NCBI GenBank assembly: GCA_012270555.1 | Contig: JAAXIC010000003.1 | Span: 1 to 64,000 of the forward strand | From: Chloroflexota bacterium | GTDB taxonomy: Bacteria > Chloroflexota > UBA11872 > VXOZ01 | Direction of reading: 5' to 3' | DNA length: 64,000 bases | Shown here: positions 34,753 through 43,132 of the stretch, in pieces | Layout of the letters: every line of letters starts with the position of its first letter | Numbering within the stretch: position 1 is the stretch's first letter | Notes under the pieces: generated by a model | The model's database searches: none | Told to the model about the DNA's origin: nothing | The model's input: the letters and a program-made list of their open reading frames with translations, nothing else | Made by a program: the position numbers and the translations under genes

Positions 34753-35547
34753 ATGGATAGGGCAGCGTTACCGAAGCATCCGCGCGAGTTACGGGCGCTC
34801 ATACGCGCCGGAGAGTGGCAGACGACAACCGAGGGTCTCGCGCCCGGCTTTGTGCAGGCGAATCTCGCCATTGTGCCTAAAGATCTGGCGTTTGACTTCC
34901 TCCTCTTCTGCCAGCGCAATCCCCAGCCGTGTCCGGTGCTTGAGGTCATGGAGCCGGGTTCTTACGAACCCCGCGAAACGGCGCCCGGCGCGGACATTCG
35001 CACGGACATCCCACGCTACCGCATCTATGCGCACGGCGAACTCGTGGACGAAGTCACCGACATCACCGACCGCTGGCAGGATGATTTCGTCTCGTTCCTG
35101 CTTGGGTGCAGCTTTAGCTTTGAGTCCGCCATGCTCGCCGCCGGCATTCCGCTGCGACACCTGGAGGCCGGCAATGACGTACCGGTCTTTGTCACCAACC
35201 GGGATACGATGGCTGCCGGCGCTTTTGCAGGGCCGCTGGTAGTCAGCATGCGGCCGATTCACCATACGCAGGTGGTGCGGGCGGTGCAGACGACCTCGCG
35301 CTTTCCGGGCGTCCACGGCGCGCCGGTGCACATCGGCGATCCGGAGGAAATCGGCATTACCGACCTCGACGATCCCCAGTGGGGCGCACGCACCGACGTG
35401 CGCGACGGCGAGGTGCCCGTCTTCTGGGCTTGCGGCGTCACGCCGCAAGCGGTGGCGCTGGCGAGCAAGCCGCCCCTGATGATCACCCATGCCGCCGGCC
35501 ACATGTTCCTCACCGACCTGCAGGACGCCCATCTCGCGGTGCTCTAG
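34753..35547 (+). CDS. Putative hydro-lyase / D-glutamate cyclase family (DUF1445)
   Basis: A 264-residue member of the DUF1445 family, in which bacterial members are annotated as putative hydro-lyases and the human relative is a D-glutamate cyclase. Conserved stretches include RALIRAGEWQTTTEGLAPGFVQANLAIVP, FLLFCQRNPQPCPVLEV, DDFVSFLLGCSFSFESAML, GPLVVSMRPI and CGVTPQAVALASKPPLMITHAAGHMFLTDL, all family landmarks. The ATG at 34753 has GAGGAAGAG upstream. It is a single gene with no operon partner. The reaction in this organism is not established. Confidence 0.85.
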   Translation: MDRAALPKHPRELRALIRAGEWQTTTEGLAPGFVQANLAIVPKDLAFDFLLFCQRNPQPCPVLEVMEPGSYEPRETAPGADIRTDIPRYRIYAHGELVDEVTDITDRWQDDFVSFLLGCSFSFESAMLAAGIPLRHLEAGNDVPVFVTNRDTMAAGAFAGPLVVSMRPIHHTQVVRAVQTTSRFPGVHGAPVHIGDPEEIGITDLDDPQWGARTDVRDGEVPVFWACGVTPQAVALASKPPLMITHAAGHMFLTDLQDAHLAVL

Positions 35548-35585
35548 GTAAGAGCCTGTTTACAATCTTCTTGTCTGGGCGCGCA

Positions 35586-35735
35586 ACGTTCGCCCTGAGC
35601 TTGTCGAAGAGTGAATGGGGCCGTGAAAAGTTTGCGAATGGCCGTTCGTACTTCGACAGGGGCTTCGCGCAGCCCTCAGCACGAACGGCTTCTATCGGCT
35701 ATGCAAACTTCATCTCGAAAGAACGTAAACAGGCT
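35586..35735. repeat. Pair of TTCGACAxGGCTT / CGAACG repeats
   Basis: TTCGCCCTGAGCTTGTCGAAG at about 35588 and CCGTTCGTACTTCGACAGGGGCTTCGCGCAGCCCTCAGCACGAACGG at about 35642-35688. They enclose CATTCGCAAACTTTTC / GCAAACTT-like sequences and face each other. They fill the gap before the nitrilase-like gene. Confidence 0.5.
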
Positions 35736-35782
35736 CTAAGGGCAAATGAGGGAGTCAGTCAACTTAGGAGAGCGAGGCAGCT

Positions 35783-36718
35783 ATGGCACGGCACGTTAGA
35801 ATTTCCACGATTTCCTTTCTCCTTGAGAGTGAAGCGGTGTCCCAGGCCGAGCGCTACGACCAGGCGTTCCGCTACCTGGAAGCGGCGCTGGCGGACGGGC
35901 CGGACCTGATCCTGCTGCCGGAGATGTTCGAGACTTTGGGGTGCAACGAGTGGCAGCGCGTCCAAGGAATGCACGCGCCGCAGGCACGCTTTGCCGCGGC
36001 GCTTGACCTCGCCATGACGGAGGACGGTCCGGTGGCGGAGCGCTTCCTGGAATTCGCCGCGCGCCATGACGTCACGGTGGTCTCGAACAACCTCACCAGG
36101 GAGGGTGCTGCCCTCTACAACCAGGCGACCTTCTACGGCAGGCAGGGCGACATCGTGGGACGCTACCGCAAGGTGCAACCCACGGAGAACGAATACGAAG
36201 TAAAAGGCACCACGCCAGGGGACGAAATCGTGCCCATCGAGGTGGATGGTGTGCGCTACGGCGTCTTCATCTGCAACGACCAGGCGTTTCCTGAGATTTG
36301 CCAGATCTACGGGCTGCAGGGCACGGACGTGCTTCTCCACCCCACCCAGGCCGCCGGTCCCACGGAGAACATTCGCTCCGAGATGCTGCGCACCCGCGCC
36401 CACGACGCTTCCTGCTACCTGGTCACGTCAACGTTTCTCCAGGATAAGCCGCTGGGATGGCAGTACCGCCAGAGCCACGCGACGATCTACGATTTCAACG
36501 GGTTCACGCTGGCTGAAACGGGACACCGCGCCGGCCACGCGACTGCCACACTCGATCTCGACGAGGAACGGTGGACGAGTTGGTGCAGCAGATACGACCA
36601 CCGCCGGTCCATCCTGCGCCAGCACCGCGCCGATCTCTACGCCCGGGCCTATGGAGAGATCTCTCCGCAGAAGGAAAACATGATTCCCGTGAGGGAATCG
36701 AGCGCGATAGGATCGTGA
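35783..36718 (+). CDS. Carbon-nitrogen hydrolase (nitrilase superfamily)
   Basis: A 311-residue enzyme of the nitrilase/amidase superfamily. The Glu-Lys-Cys triad is visible: E47 in LILLPEMFETLG, K130 in GRYRKVQPTENE and C164 in GVFICNDQAFPE. HPTQAAGPTENIRSEMLRTRAHD and the C-terminal DLDEERWTSWC fill the usual fold. The length is typical of amidases such as N-carbamoyl-D-amino-acid hydrolases. The start has GAGAGCGAGGCAG upstream. The specific amide or nitrile substrate is unknown, and no transporter or partner is adjacent. Confidence 0.87.
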   Translation: MARHVRISTISFLLESEAVSQAERYDQAFRYLEAALADGPDLILLPEMFETLGCNEWQRVQGMHAPQARFAAALDLAMTEDGPVAERFLEFAARHDVTVVSNNLTREGAALYNQATFYGRQGDIVGRYRKVQPTENEYEVKGTTPGDEIVPIEVDGVRYGVFICNDQAFPEICQIYGLQGTDVLLHPTQAAGPTENIRSEMLRTRAHDASCYLVTSTFLQDKPLGWQYRQSHATIYDFNGFTLAETGHRAGHATATLDLDEERWTSWCSRYDHRRSILRQHRADLYARAYGEISPQKENMIPVRESSAIGS

Positions 36719-36803
36719 CGGGCGCATGGTGAGGAGTGTAGGAAGGCGCGCCAAGCCGCCGGTAGTCTCGTGCCGCAGCGCAGTTGCGGAAGGCTCGTAA
36801 CGG

Positions 36804-37304
36804 TTAGCGCGCGTTGCCGTTCGCGCCGTCAGCGCCGGGCGTGACGTCTTCCACCCAGACCTCGCCGTCGGCGTAGGCCTCTTTCTTCCAGATGGGAACT
36901 GTCTCTTTCAGCCGGTTGATGGCAAACTCACAGGCCTCAAACGACTCCTTGCGGTGAGGTGTTGCCACCGCAATCGCCACCGAGACGTCGCCGATCTCCA
37001 GCTTGCCGATGCGGTGGAGCATGGCCACCCGGCAGTCCGGCCACCGCGTGTAGACCTCCTGCGCGATCTTGCGCATTTCCGCCTCCGCCATCTCCGGGTA
37101 GGCCTCGTACGTCAGGCCGGTGACGTGCTTGCCGCGCGCATGGTTGCGCACCGTGCCGGAGAAGGTGGCCACGGCCCCGTAGGCGTCGGTTAGCACGTGG
37201 GGGATCAGTTCGTCAGCCGTGATTGGGCGTTCAAGGATGCGGAAGTGACCGGTCTCGACTTTCTCCGCCGAGGTCATGGCAACAGGTTTTGGAACAGTCA
37301 TCAT
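36804..37304 (-). CDS. moaE: Molybdopterin synthase catalytic subunit MoaE
   Basis: A 166-residue large subunit of molybdopterin synthase, which transfers sulfur from MoaD thiocarboxylate to precursor Z. YGAVATFSGTVRNHARGKHVTGLTYEAYPEMAEAEM, VAMLHRIGKLEIGDVSVAIAVATPHRKESFEACEFAINRLKETVPIWKKEAYADGEVWV carry the family pattern, including the lysine of PIWKKE and RKESF. The start could be either of two adjacent ATGs (37304 or 37301), with AAAGG upstream. A moaD-like gene lies 142 bp upstream on the same strand, separated by a palindromic repeat. The pair implies molybdenum cofactor synthesis. Confidence 0.93.
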   Translation of the reverse strand: MMTVPKPVAMTSAEKVETGHFRILERPITADELIPHVLTDAYGAVATFSGTVRNHARGKHVTGLTYEAYPEMAEAEMRKIAQEVYTRWPDCRVAMLHRIGKLEIGDVSVAIAVATPHRKESFEACEFAINRLKETVPIWKKEAYADGEVWVEDVTPGADGANGNAR

Positions 37305-37370
37305 TTACCTTTTCTTAAGTGTAGACTTTCGCGTAACTCGACTAAGCGGGCGTCGAATTGGCGAGGATTT

Positions 37371-37411
37371 CCCCTCACCCCGGCCCTCTCCCCAGGGAGA
37401 GGGAGCTTTCC
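37371..37411. repeat. CCCTCACCCCGGCCCTCTCCCC...GGGAGAGGG palindrome between moaE and moaD
   Basis: A CCCTCTCCC / GGGAGAGGG stem with a short loop, preceded by CCCCTCACCCCGG. It has separated the two subunit genes without breaking either. Confidence 0.7.
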
Positions 37412-37446
37412 TTGCTTCCAAACGGGTGTTTGCAGAGGTTTCCAAT

Positions 37447-37716
37447 TTAGACAAGAGACCCGCCGCCGCTCACCGGCGGGATGAAGGCCACCTCGTCTCC
37501 GGCATTTAGTACTGTATCCGCCGACGCATACACGCGGTTGACCGAGAATGACACGGCGGCTTCCGCGCCGGCCAGCGACGGATGCTCGCCGATCAGTTGC
37601 TCAAGTACTTGCCCCACGGTCGTACCGGCAGGCACCTCTCGTGTGAGCATACTGCTGCCCATGGCCTCACGAAAGACCGCAAAGAGCCGCAACTCGATCG
37701 AAATGGTCTCTCCCAT
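37447..37716 (-). CDS. moaD: MoaD-like sulfur carrier protein with a C-terminal extension (GGGSLV)
   Basis: An 89-residue ubiquitin-fold sulfur carrier. IELRLFAVFREAMGSS, GTTVGQVLEQLIGEHPSL, VNRVYASADTVLNAGDEVAFIPPVSGGG match MoaD. Mature MoaD must end in Gly-Gly for thiocarboxylate formation, but this protein runs on as GGGSLV, so either a protease removes the tail or it works differently. The frame extends upstream to 37824, but ATG 37716 has GGAGG about 11 bp away and starts the family sequence. moaE is downstream on the same strand. Compare the GGAA tail of the carrier at 54987. Confidence 0.88.
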   Translation of the reverse strand: MGETISIELRLFAVFREAMGSSMLTREVPAGTTVGQVLEQLIGEHPSLAGAEAAVSFSVNRVYASADTVLNAGDEVAFIPPVSGGGSLV

Positions 37717-37841
37717 CGGGCGTAATCCTCCACTGCCGGAACCTGCTCTCAGTATACCAAAGCGGGCTGCGGGCACCGCAACGAGCCAGCTTGACAAATG
37801 CGCGGCTCGCCAGCAATAGTACACGCATAGGAGATGGTGTG

Positions 37842-38660
37842 ATGACTGTTCGGACCGCCGCTCAGCGGTACCTAAGCGACGCGCAGGTATCCTCTTACCA
37901 TGAGAACGGCTATCTGGTGCTCCCGAACGTGCTGACTGCGCCAGAGCTTGCTGGCCTGCGGGCGGCCGCCGACGCGCTGGATGAGGAGCGGCTCCGGCGC
38001 GGCGGCGCGGAGCGCACCGTTGCCATTCATGACGTGATCTTCATGCAGGAAGCCTTCATGGAGGCCGCGCACCATCCGGCCCTCATTGGGGCGTCCGTGC
38101 AGCTTATCGGCGAAAATCTGCATCTAATTCAAGCGCGGGTCCACTGGAAGCCCATCGCCAAGGGCGAAGGCGCCGTGGACTGGCATCAGGACTACCCCTT
38201 TCACCCACTCACCAATTACGACGTGCTGGCGGTGACGTTCTTGCTCGACGATACGTCTGTGCGCAACGGCGCGTTGCAGGCCATTCCCGGCAGCCACAAA
38301 CGCGGTCCGCTGAATCACCACGACACAGACGGCGCTTTCGTGGGCCGCTGCACGAATGCCGACGACTATGCCGCCGACGTTGCCAACGGAAACCTCTTCG
38401 ATCTGGAGGGCCCTGCCGGCAGCATGACCATTCACCATGCCAACCTGCTCCATTACACCCATCCCAACAACAGCGATACGCCGCGGCGGGCGTTGGTCTA
38501 CCAGATCGCGGCGGGTGACGCGGCGCTGCTGGGCGGCAACTTCTTCAAAGTCTGGCCGGTCTACCTCCACGGCAGCGATCCCCTGGTGGCCCGTTTTGAA
38601 GACGGCACGGTGCGGCGCTTGCCGCAGCCGTTTCGCAACCTGGGAGGACTGGATCAGTAA
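37842..38660 (+). CDS. Phytanoyl-CoA dioxygenase (PhyH) family protein
   Basis: A 272-residue Fe(II)/2-oxoglutarate-dependent oxygenase. The facial triad is visible: HQD in VDWHQDYPFHPL and the distal histidine in MTIHHANLLHYTHPN, followed by RRALVYQ with the arginine that binds 2-oxoglutarate. The family hydroxylates diverse small molecules. The frame begins at 37791, but ATG 37842, with AGGAG 8 bp upstream, is preferred. A MerR regulator gene follows in the same direction with its own promoter. Substrate unknown. Confidence 0.88.
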   Translation: MTVRTAAQRYLSDAQVSSYHENGYLVLPNVLTAPELAGLRAAADALDEERLRRGGAERTVAIHDVIFMQEAFMEAAHHPALIGASVQLIGENLHLIQARVHWKPIAKGEGAVDWHQDYPFHPLTNYDVLAVTFLLDDTSVRNGALQAIPGSHKRGPLNHHDTDGAFVGRCTNADDYAADVANGNLFDLEGPAGSMTIHHANLLHYTHPNNSDTPRRALVYQIAAGDAALLGGNFFKVWPVYLHGSDPLVARFEDGTVRRLPQPFRNLGGLDQ

Positions 38661-38664
38661 GACG

Positions 38665-38694
38665 TTGACTTTAACGGAAACTGCGCCCTATGAT
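38665..38694 (+). promoter_or_regulatory. Sigma70-like promoter upstream of the MerR-family gene
   Basis: TTGACT (38665-38670), an 18-bp spacer and TATGAT (38689-38694). It is about 100 bp before the regulator start. An 18-19 bp spacer is slightly long, as is common for MerR-controlled promoters. Confidence 0.5.
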
Positions 38695-38794
38695 TAATGC
38701 ACAACCACTATTGGTGCGCGGCGCGGCCAGGATTGGCACGCGGCGCGAACAGACTGGGTGCGAACATTCTTGGGGGAACCGCTAAGGATTGACT

Positions 38795-39262
38795 ATGTCT
38801 GCGGAACGCTATCTTCAGATAGGTGAGGTAGCGGAGCAACTTGCACTTACGCCCCGCACGCTCCGGTACTACGAGGAAATCGGCTTGCTGGCGCCGCCCT
38901 CCCGCATGGAAGGCGGCTTTCGGCTGTATTCAGCAGCGGATATCGACCGGCTTGAGAGTATCGTGCAACTCAAGCGCTTGCTCGGCTTCTCGCTGCGCGA
39001 GATCAAGCAAGTGGTGGAGGCGATGGAGTCGCTCAAGCTCCTGCGGCAAGAGAGCAAGCAGGCCTCCGACCTGGAAACCAAACGGGATTCGCTGCGCAAG
39101 GGCTTGGAAATCCTGGAGCAGCAGGTAGAGGTGCTGGACGGCCGCATGCGCCAGGTGGCAGAGCTCCGCGACCAGTTCAACGAGCGCTCTCGGCGCGTGC
39201 GCGAACGGCTGCAGCAGATCGAAGCCGAACTCCAAGCCGTCGTGGTGGAAACTTCCTCTTGA
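38795..39262 (+). CDS. MerR family transcriptional regulator
   Basis: A 155-residue regulator. The N-terminal winged helix is YLQIGEVAEQLALTPRTLRYYEEIGLLAPPSRMEGGFRLYSAADIDRLESIVQLKRLLGFSLREIKQVV. It is followed by a long coiled coil (EQQVEVLDGRMRQVAELRDQFNERSRRVRERLQQIEAEL). No cysteine-rich metal site or effector domain is present, so the signal is not obvious. The ATG at 38795 is chosen over a TTG at 38789. It may act on its own promoter or on the flanking PhyH and pyridoxal-enzyme genes. Confidence 0.9.
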   Translation: MSAERYLQIGEVAEQLALTPRTLRYYEEIGLLAPPSRMEGGFRLYSAADIDRLESIVQLKRLLGFSLREIKQVVEAMESLKLLRQESKQASDLETKRDSLRKGLEILEQQVEVLDGRMRQVAELRDQFNERSRRVRERLQQIEAELQAVVVETSS

Positions 39263-39337
39263 GGGATACGCGAGGATTTTTGCTCCACAGGCCGCTCGGA
39301 TAGGTCCGTTATTCCGGCGGAAAGCCTGCCGCGAACC

Positions 39338-39382
39338 CGATACGAAGTATCGACTGATCTCGATACGAAGTATCGACTGATT
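39338..39382. repeat. Tandem pair of a 22-23-bp unit that is itself palindromic
   Basis: CGATACGAAGTATCGACTGAT occurs twice head to tail (39338-39360 and 39361-39382). Each unit holds the 6+3+6 palindrome CGATAC-GAA-GTATCG. It lies 72 bp upstream of the D-cysteine desulfhydrase-like gene and could be an operator pair, or part of the CCGTATCAAGTACGG repeat family. Confidence 0.6.
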
Positions 39383-39453
39383 CGGGGCCGGAAACCAGCG
39401 GTTGTGGACAAGAAGGCCGTCCCGAATCCTCTTGCGTAGGGAGGCGGCAAGGC

Positions 39454-40497
39454 ATGGCGGTGCGGGACCGGTCGACGATTACGGTGGAGAACTTCCGCAA
39501 GGTGCTGGACGTCCTGCCGCGCGCGCACTTGGCACGTCTCCCCACGCCGCTCGACTTCTGTCCGCGCCTCACGGCACATCTGGGCGGCCCCGACATCTAC
39601 ATCAAGCGTGACGACCTCACCGGCCTGGCGCTCGGCGGCAACAAGACCCGCAATCTGGAATTCCTCTTTGGCGAAGCGATCGCCCAGGGCGCCGACTGCA
39701 TCATCACCGGCGCGTATCCGCAGTCGAACCAGTGCCGCCAGACGGCAGCGGCCGCGGCGAAACTGGGGCTGGACTGCTACCTGGTGCTCGGTGCGCTAAA
39801 GCACCGGGCGGACGTGCAGGGCAACTTGCTGCTCGACCACCTCTTCGGTGCCCACGTAGAGATCGCGCCAGACGCCGACGACGTGGGCGTGCAGGCAATA
39901 ATCGATGAGCGTGTAGAGGAACTCAAAGCCCAGGGCAGGCGGCCCTACCGCTTCACGAATAAGTATCCTGCACTGGCGGTTAAATCGGTGGCGGGCTACT
40001 TGAGCGGCATGGTGGAACTGCATGAGCAATTGGAGCAACTGCCGGAACAGCCAACGACCATCGTCGTCACCTCCGGTTCCGGCTCGACCCACACCGGCAT
40101 TGCCGCCGCGGTGAAGGCGCTGGGCCTGCCCTACCACGTCACCGGCATCTCGATTCGACCGCAAAACCCGCCACAGCGCGAACGCATTGCCTCCCTGTCG
40201 CAAAACGCCGCGCAACACTACGGCATTCCCTGTGCTCTGACCCCGGATGAAGTTGACGTGCGCGAGGAGTATTTTGGCGCGGGACATGGCGTAACTACCG
40301 CCGCAGGCCGGAAGGCCGTCCTCACCGTCGCGCGCACGGAAGGCATCTTGCTTGATCTCACCTACACCGGCAAGGCCATGTCCGGCCTCATCGACCTGGC
40401 GCGCAACGGCACTCTGCATAGGGGTGAACGCATCGTCTTCGTGCACACCGGCGGGATTCCGTCGCTCTTCGCCCACGCTGATGAAGTGTTCGCATAA
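39454..40497 (+). CDS. D-cysteine desulfhydrase / ACC deaminase family pyridoxal enzyme
   Basis: A 347-residue fold-type II PLP enzyme. The PLP lysine is in KRDDLTGLALGGNKTRNLEFLFGEA, the family signature of 1-aminocyclopropane-1-carboxylate deaminase and D-cysteine desulfhydrase. ITGAYPQSNQCRQTAAAAAKLGL and the phosphate-binding TSGSGSTHTGIAAAVKALG follow, and VHTGGIPSLF ends the fold. D-cysteine desulfhydrase yields pyruvate, H2S and ammonia. The motif CIITGAYPQSNQ is closer to desulfhydrase-type members, but the two activities cannot be separated with certainty from motifs. The next gene starts 56 bp later. Confidence 0.85.
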   Translation: MAVRDRSTITVENFRKVLDVLPRAHLARLPTPLDFCPRLTAHLGGPDIYIKRDDLTGLALGGNKTRNLEFLFGEAIAQGADCIITGAYPQSNQCRQTAAAAAKLGLDCYLVLGALKHRADVQGNLLLDHLFGAHVEIAPDADDVGVQAIIDERVEELKAQGRRPYRFTNKYPALAVKSVAGYLSGMVELHEQLEQLPEQPTTIVVTSGSGSTHTGIAAAVKALGLPYHVTGISIRPQNPPQRERIASLSQNAAQHYGIPCALTPDEVDVREEYFGAGHGVTTAAGRKAVLTVARTEGILLDLTYTGKAMSGLIDLARNGTLHRGERIVFVHTGGIPSLFAHADEVFA

Positions 40498-40553
40498 TTC
40501 AATATCAATGCCGCGTGCACGGCGTTCACGCTAACGATAGGAGGGGGTGTCCC

Positions 40554-42731
40554 ATGAGCAGCCGCATAGACGTGGAGAAATTCCGATCCCGCAAGATGTT
40601 CGAAAGTATCTGGGCGCCGGTCGCGCTCTCTCCAGACGGCAATCTGGTTGTCTACGGCGTCGTGCCTGTCCAGCGAGAAATACCGGATCCACCCTCTGGG
40701 ATGCTCGCAATGGGTGCTACGCGCTTTGTGCTAGGTATCGAGCTTTGGCTTGCCGACATTGCCCAAGGTACAGCCAAGGCACTCACTACCGGTTGGGGAA
40801 GCAGTTGGGGACCGCGCTGGTCGCCCGACGGGCGGTGGCTGGCGTTTTACTCCGATCGCAATGGTGAAGCACAGGTCTGGCTCTGGGACCGCAGTACCGG
40901 GGAGAGCTGCACCGCGTGCGCGGAATCTGTCGTGATGTGCGAGACCTGGGAACAATTGCGCTGGCTGCCGGATAGCACGCGTCTGGTGGCCAAGCTGCGG
41001 GCGCCTGGTTGGCAGCCACCCCAACAGGATAAGGAGGGGGAAACTTCCAGATCCGGTTGGGACGTTTGGGAGTCTCCGGCCCCCGAAGTCGCGCAGCGCT
41101 CCACTGAGGACGAGGGATGGCGCTGGTTTGATGGCAGCCGGGGCGACATAGGCATAATCGACATTGAAACCGGCGAGGTGCGGCGCCTGGGAACGAACAT
41201 CTTCCCCTGTTCTTTTGTGTCCTCGCCCGACGGCCGGCATGTTGCCGCAATGTGCGTAGCGGACTCGGAGGACTTCGACTTGCACGTGTTCGCCGTTGAT
41301 GGCTCGCGCCGGGAGGTCTTGGCCCGGGACATTCCCATGTCGTGGGGCACTTTCACTTGGTCGCCTGCCTCGGACGCCGTTGCCTACACGACTTACAGCG
41401 AAGAAGGAGAGCCAGGGCAGCTCATTTTGGTTTCGTTGGAGGGCGAGCGACGCGTGCTCCACGACGGCAGCGAAGTGGACTTTGCCAACGAGGAGCCGTA
41501 TCCGCCGCCGCTCTGGTCGCCGGACGGAGAGACCATCTATTGCTGGGCCAACCGCGCCATCTATGCCGTATCTCTTGCCACCGGCCAAATGGAGAACATA
41601 ACCCAGGGTCTAGATCAATACAGCATTTGGGGATTCATCGCGACACTCGGCGCCAACACCGTAAACGACGGCGGCAAGCCCGGTACCCTCTTGATCATGG
41701 CCCAGCACCGCCAGACCAAGCAGCACGGCATATTTCGGGTAGGCAACGGTCAACCGGAAGTGATTGTGCCTGAGCAGCAGCGTCACCTGCTAAACCTGAT
41801 GCTCTATGGCGATAGCAGCCAACAGAGAATCGTGGGGCCGATTGAATCCGCTTCCCTTCCCGCCGATCTCTTTCGCATTGAGATAGCGACCGGAGAGGAG
41901 AAGCAGATTACGCGGCTCAACCCGGCATTTGCGTGCCTCTCTTGGGGTACCGGCCGGCTGCTCGATTACGCCGGTGTGGACGATGAGGCCCTGCAGGGCG
42001 TGGTGCTGCTCCCGCCGGGATACCAGGAAGGTGAGCGCCATCCCACGGTTGTCGTTGTCTACCCCGACCTGGGAACTACCGGCTATTTGAACCTGTTCGA
42101 TTGGGACAGGCTTGGCTTCATTGAGCTGCACGTTCTCGCCAGTCGCGGGTACGTGGTGGTTGTGCCCGGCATGCCGCGCCGCCAACCGAACCTGGCTGAC
42201 GAGCTGGCGCTACTGGCCGAAAACGCCCTGGAAGCCGCGGTTGCGGCGGGCTACGCAGACCCTGAGCGCGCGGGAGTAATGGGACACAGCGCCGGTGGCT
42301 ATAGCGCGTGCTGCGTGGTGACGCGCACCGACCGCTTTCGCGCCGCCGTTGCCGGCGCGCCGCTCACCAACCTCGTCAGCTATGGCTTGGGTGTTGTCGC
42401 CAATCGGGCGGGGCGGTTCGATATGGTCACCGGGCATGTGTTCAAGCTGCGGGAAGGCCTTTGGGACGCACCGGAACTGTGGGTAGAGAATTCACCCGTA
42501 TTCTTCTGCGACAAAGTAAACACTCCCCTCCTGTTTCTATGCGGAACTGCGGATGAGCCCTTCATGTCGCAAGCGGAAGAGATGTACGGCGGACTGCGCC
42601 AGCTTGGCAAAAGGGCAACGCTGGTGCGGTACCACGGCGAAGGTCATGCGGTGGGAGAGTGGTCGACAGAGAACGCGCAGGACTGCTGGGACCGCATCAT
42701 CGGCTGGTTCGACCGCTACGTGAAGGGTTAG
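40554..42731 (+). CDS. S9 family prolyl-oligopeptidase-like serine peptidase
   Basis: A 725-residue peptidase with an N-terminal beta-propeller (repeats such as GPRWSPDGRWLAFYSDRNGEAQVWLWD and LWSPDGETIYCWANR) and a C-terminal alpha/beta-hydrolase. The catalytic serine is S579 in GVMGHSAGGYSACC, the aspartate D667 in LFLCGTADEPF and the histidine H698 in RYHGEGHAVG. The ATG at 40554 follows AGGAGGGGG by about 6 bp, so it is preferred to the in-frame upstream start. No signal peptide is visible, so it probably trims small peptides in the cytoplasm. Confidence 0.9.
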   Translation: MSSRIDVEKFRSRKMFESIWAPVALSPDGNLVVYGVVPVQREIPDPPSGMLAMGATRFVLGIELWLADIAQGTAKALTTGWGSSWGPRWSPDGRWLAFYSDRNGEAQVWLWDRSTGESCTACAESVVMCETWEQLRWLPDSTRLVAKLRAPGWQPPQQDKEGETSRSGWDVWESPAPEVAQRSTEDEGWRWFDGSRGDIGIIDIETGEVRRLGTNIFPCSFVSSPDGRHVAAMCVADSEDFDLHVFAVDGSRREVLARDIPMSWGTFTWSPASDAVAYTTYSEEGEPGQLILVSLEGERRVLHDGSEVDFANEEPYPPPLWSPDGETIYCWANRAIYAVSLATGQMENITQGLDQYSIWGFIATLGANTVNDGGKPGTLLIMAQHRQTKQHGIFRVGNGQPEVIVPEQQRHLLNLMLYGDSSQQRIVGPIESASLPADLFRIEIATGEEKQITRLNPAFACLSWGTGRLLDYAGVDDEALQGVVLLPPGYQEGERHPTVVVVYPDLGTTGYLNLFDWDRLGFIELHVLASRGYVVVVPGMPRRQPNLADELALLAENALEAAVAAGYADPERAGVMGHSAGGYSACCVVTRTDRFRAAVAGAPLTNLVSYGLGVVANRAGRFDMVTGHVFKLREGLWDAPELWVENSPVFFCDKVNTPLLFLCGTADEPFMSQAEEMYGGLRQLGKRATLVRYHGEGHAVGEWSTENAQDCWDRIIGWFDRYVKG

Positions 42732-43132
42732 GGGGCAGACTAGGCGTTTGAAGCGCGTTCCGATTTCTTTTCGTCACTCCGGCGGAGGCCGGAGTCCAGG
42801 GATGGCGCGGGCGAAGTGCCTCGGATACGTGCGATTGGAAGGACGACTCTGATAAAGAGAAAGATGGATTCCGCGCCCCGGCACGGGGCGAGCGTGCGCG
42901 GGAGTGACGGATTCTCCAGGTCGCTGTCTCCCTCTCGCAGCCGGAATTGGTTACGGCGGTTGCGGATCCTGCTCAATCAACTGTGGGCCGAGTCCAGCGC
43001 CACAGAGACCCCGGGCAGTGATACCATACGGACTGACCGGTTGCGCAATGGGCAAGGGTCTTTGGACACATCAGGTGGAGTGCAAAACGGTCTTTGGAGC
43101 ATGATCTAATCAGCTATGAGGGAAGAAATCAC
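42732..43132. repeat. Gene-free gap with two GGAGTGACGG-type repeats
   Basis: 42772-42801 is the CGTCACTCCGGC/GGCCGGAGTCCAGG copy. 42863-42911 reads AGATGGATTCCGCGCCCC...GCGGGAGTGACGGATTC, similar to the repeat at 66. The rest before the aminotransferase contains no recognisable gene. GAGGGAAG near 43118 is the ribosome site of the next gene. Confidence 0.5.
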
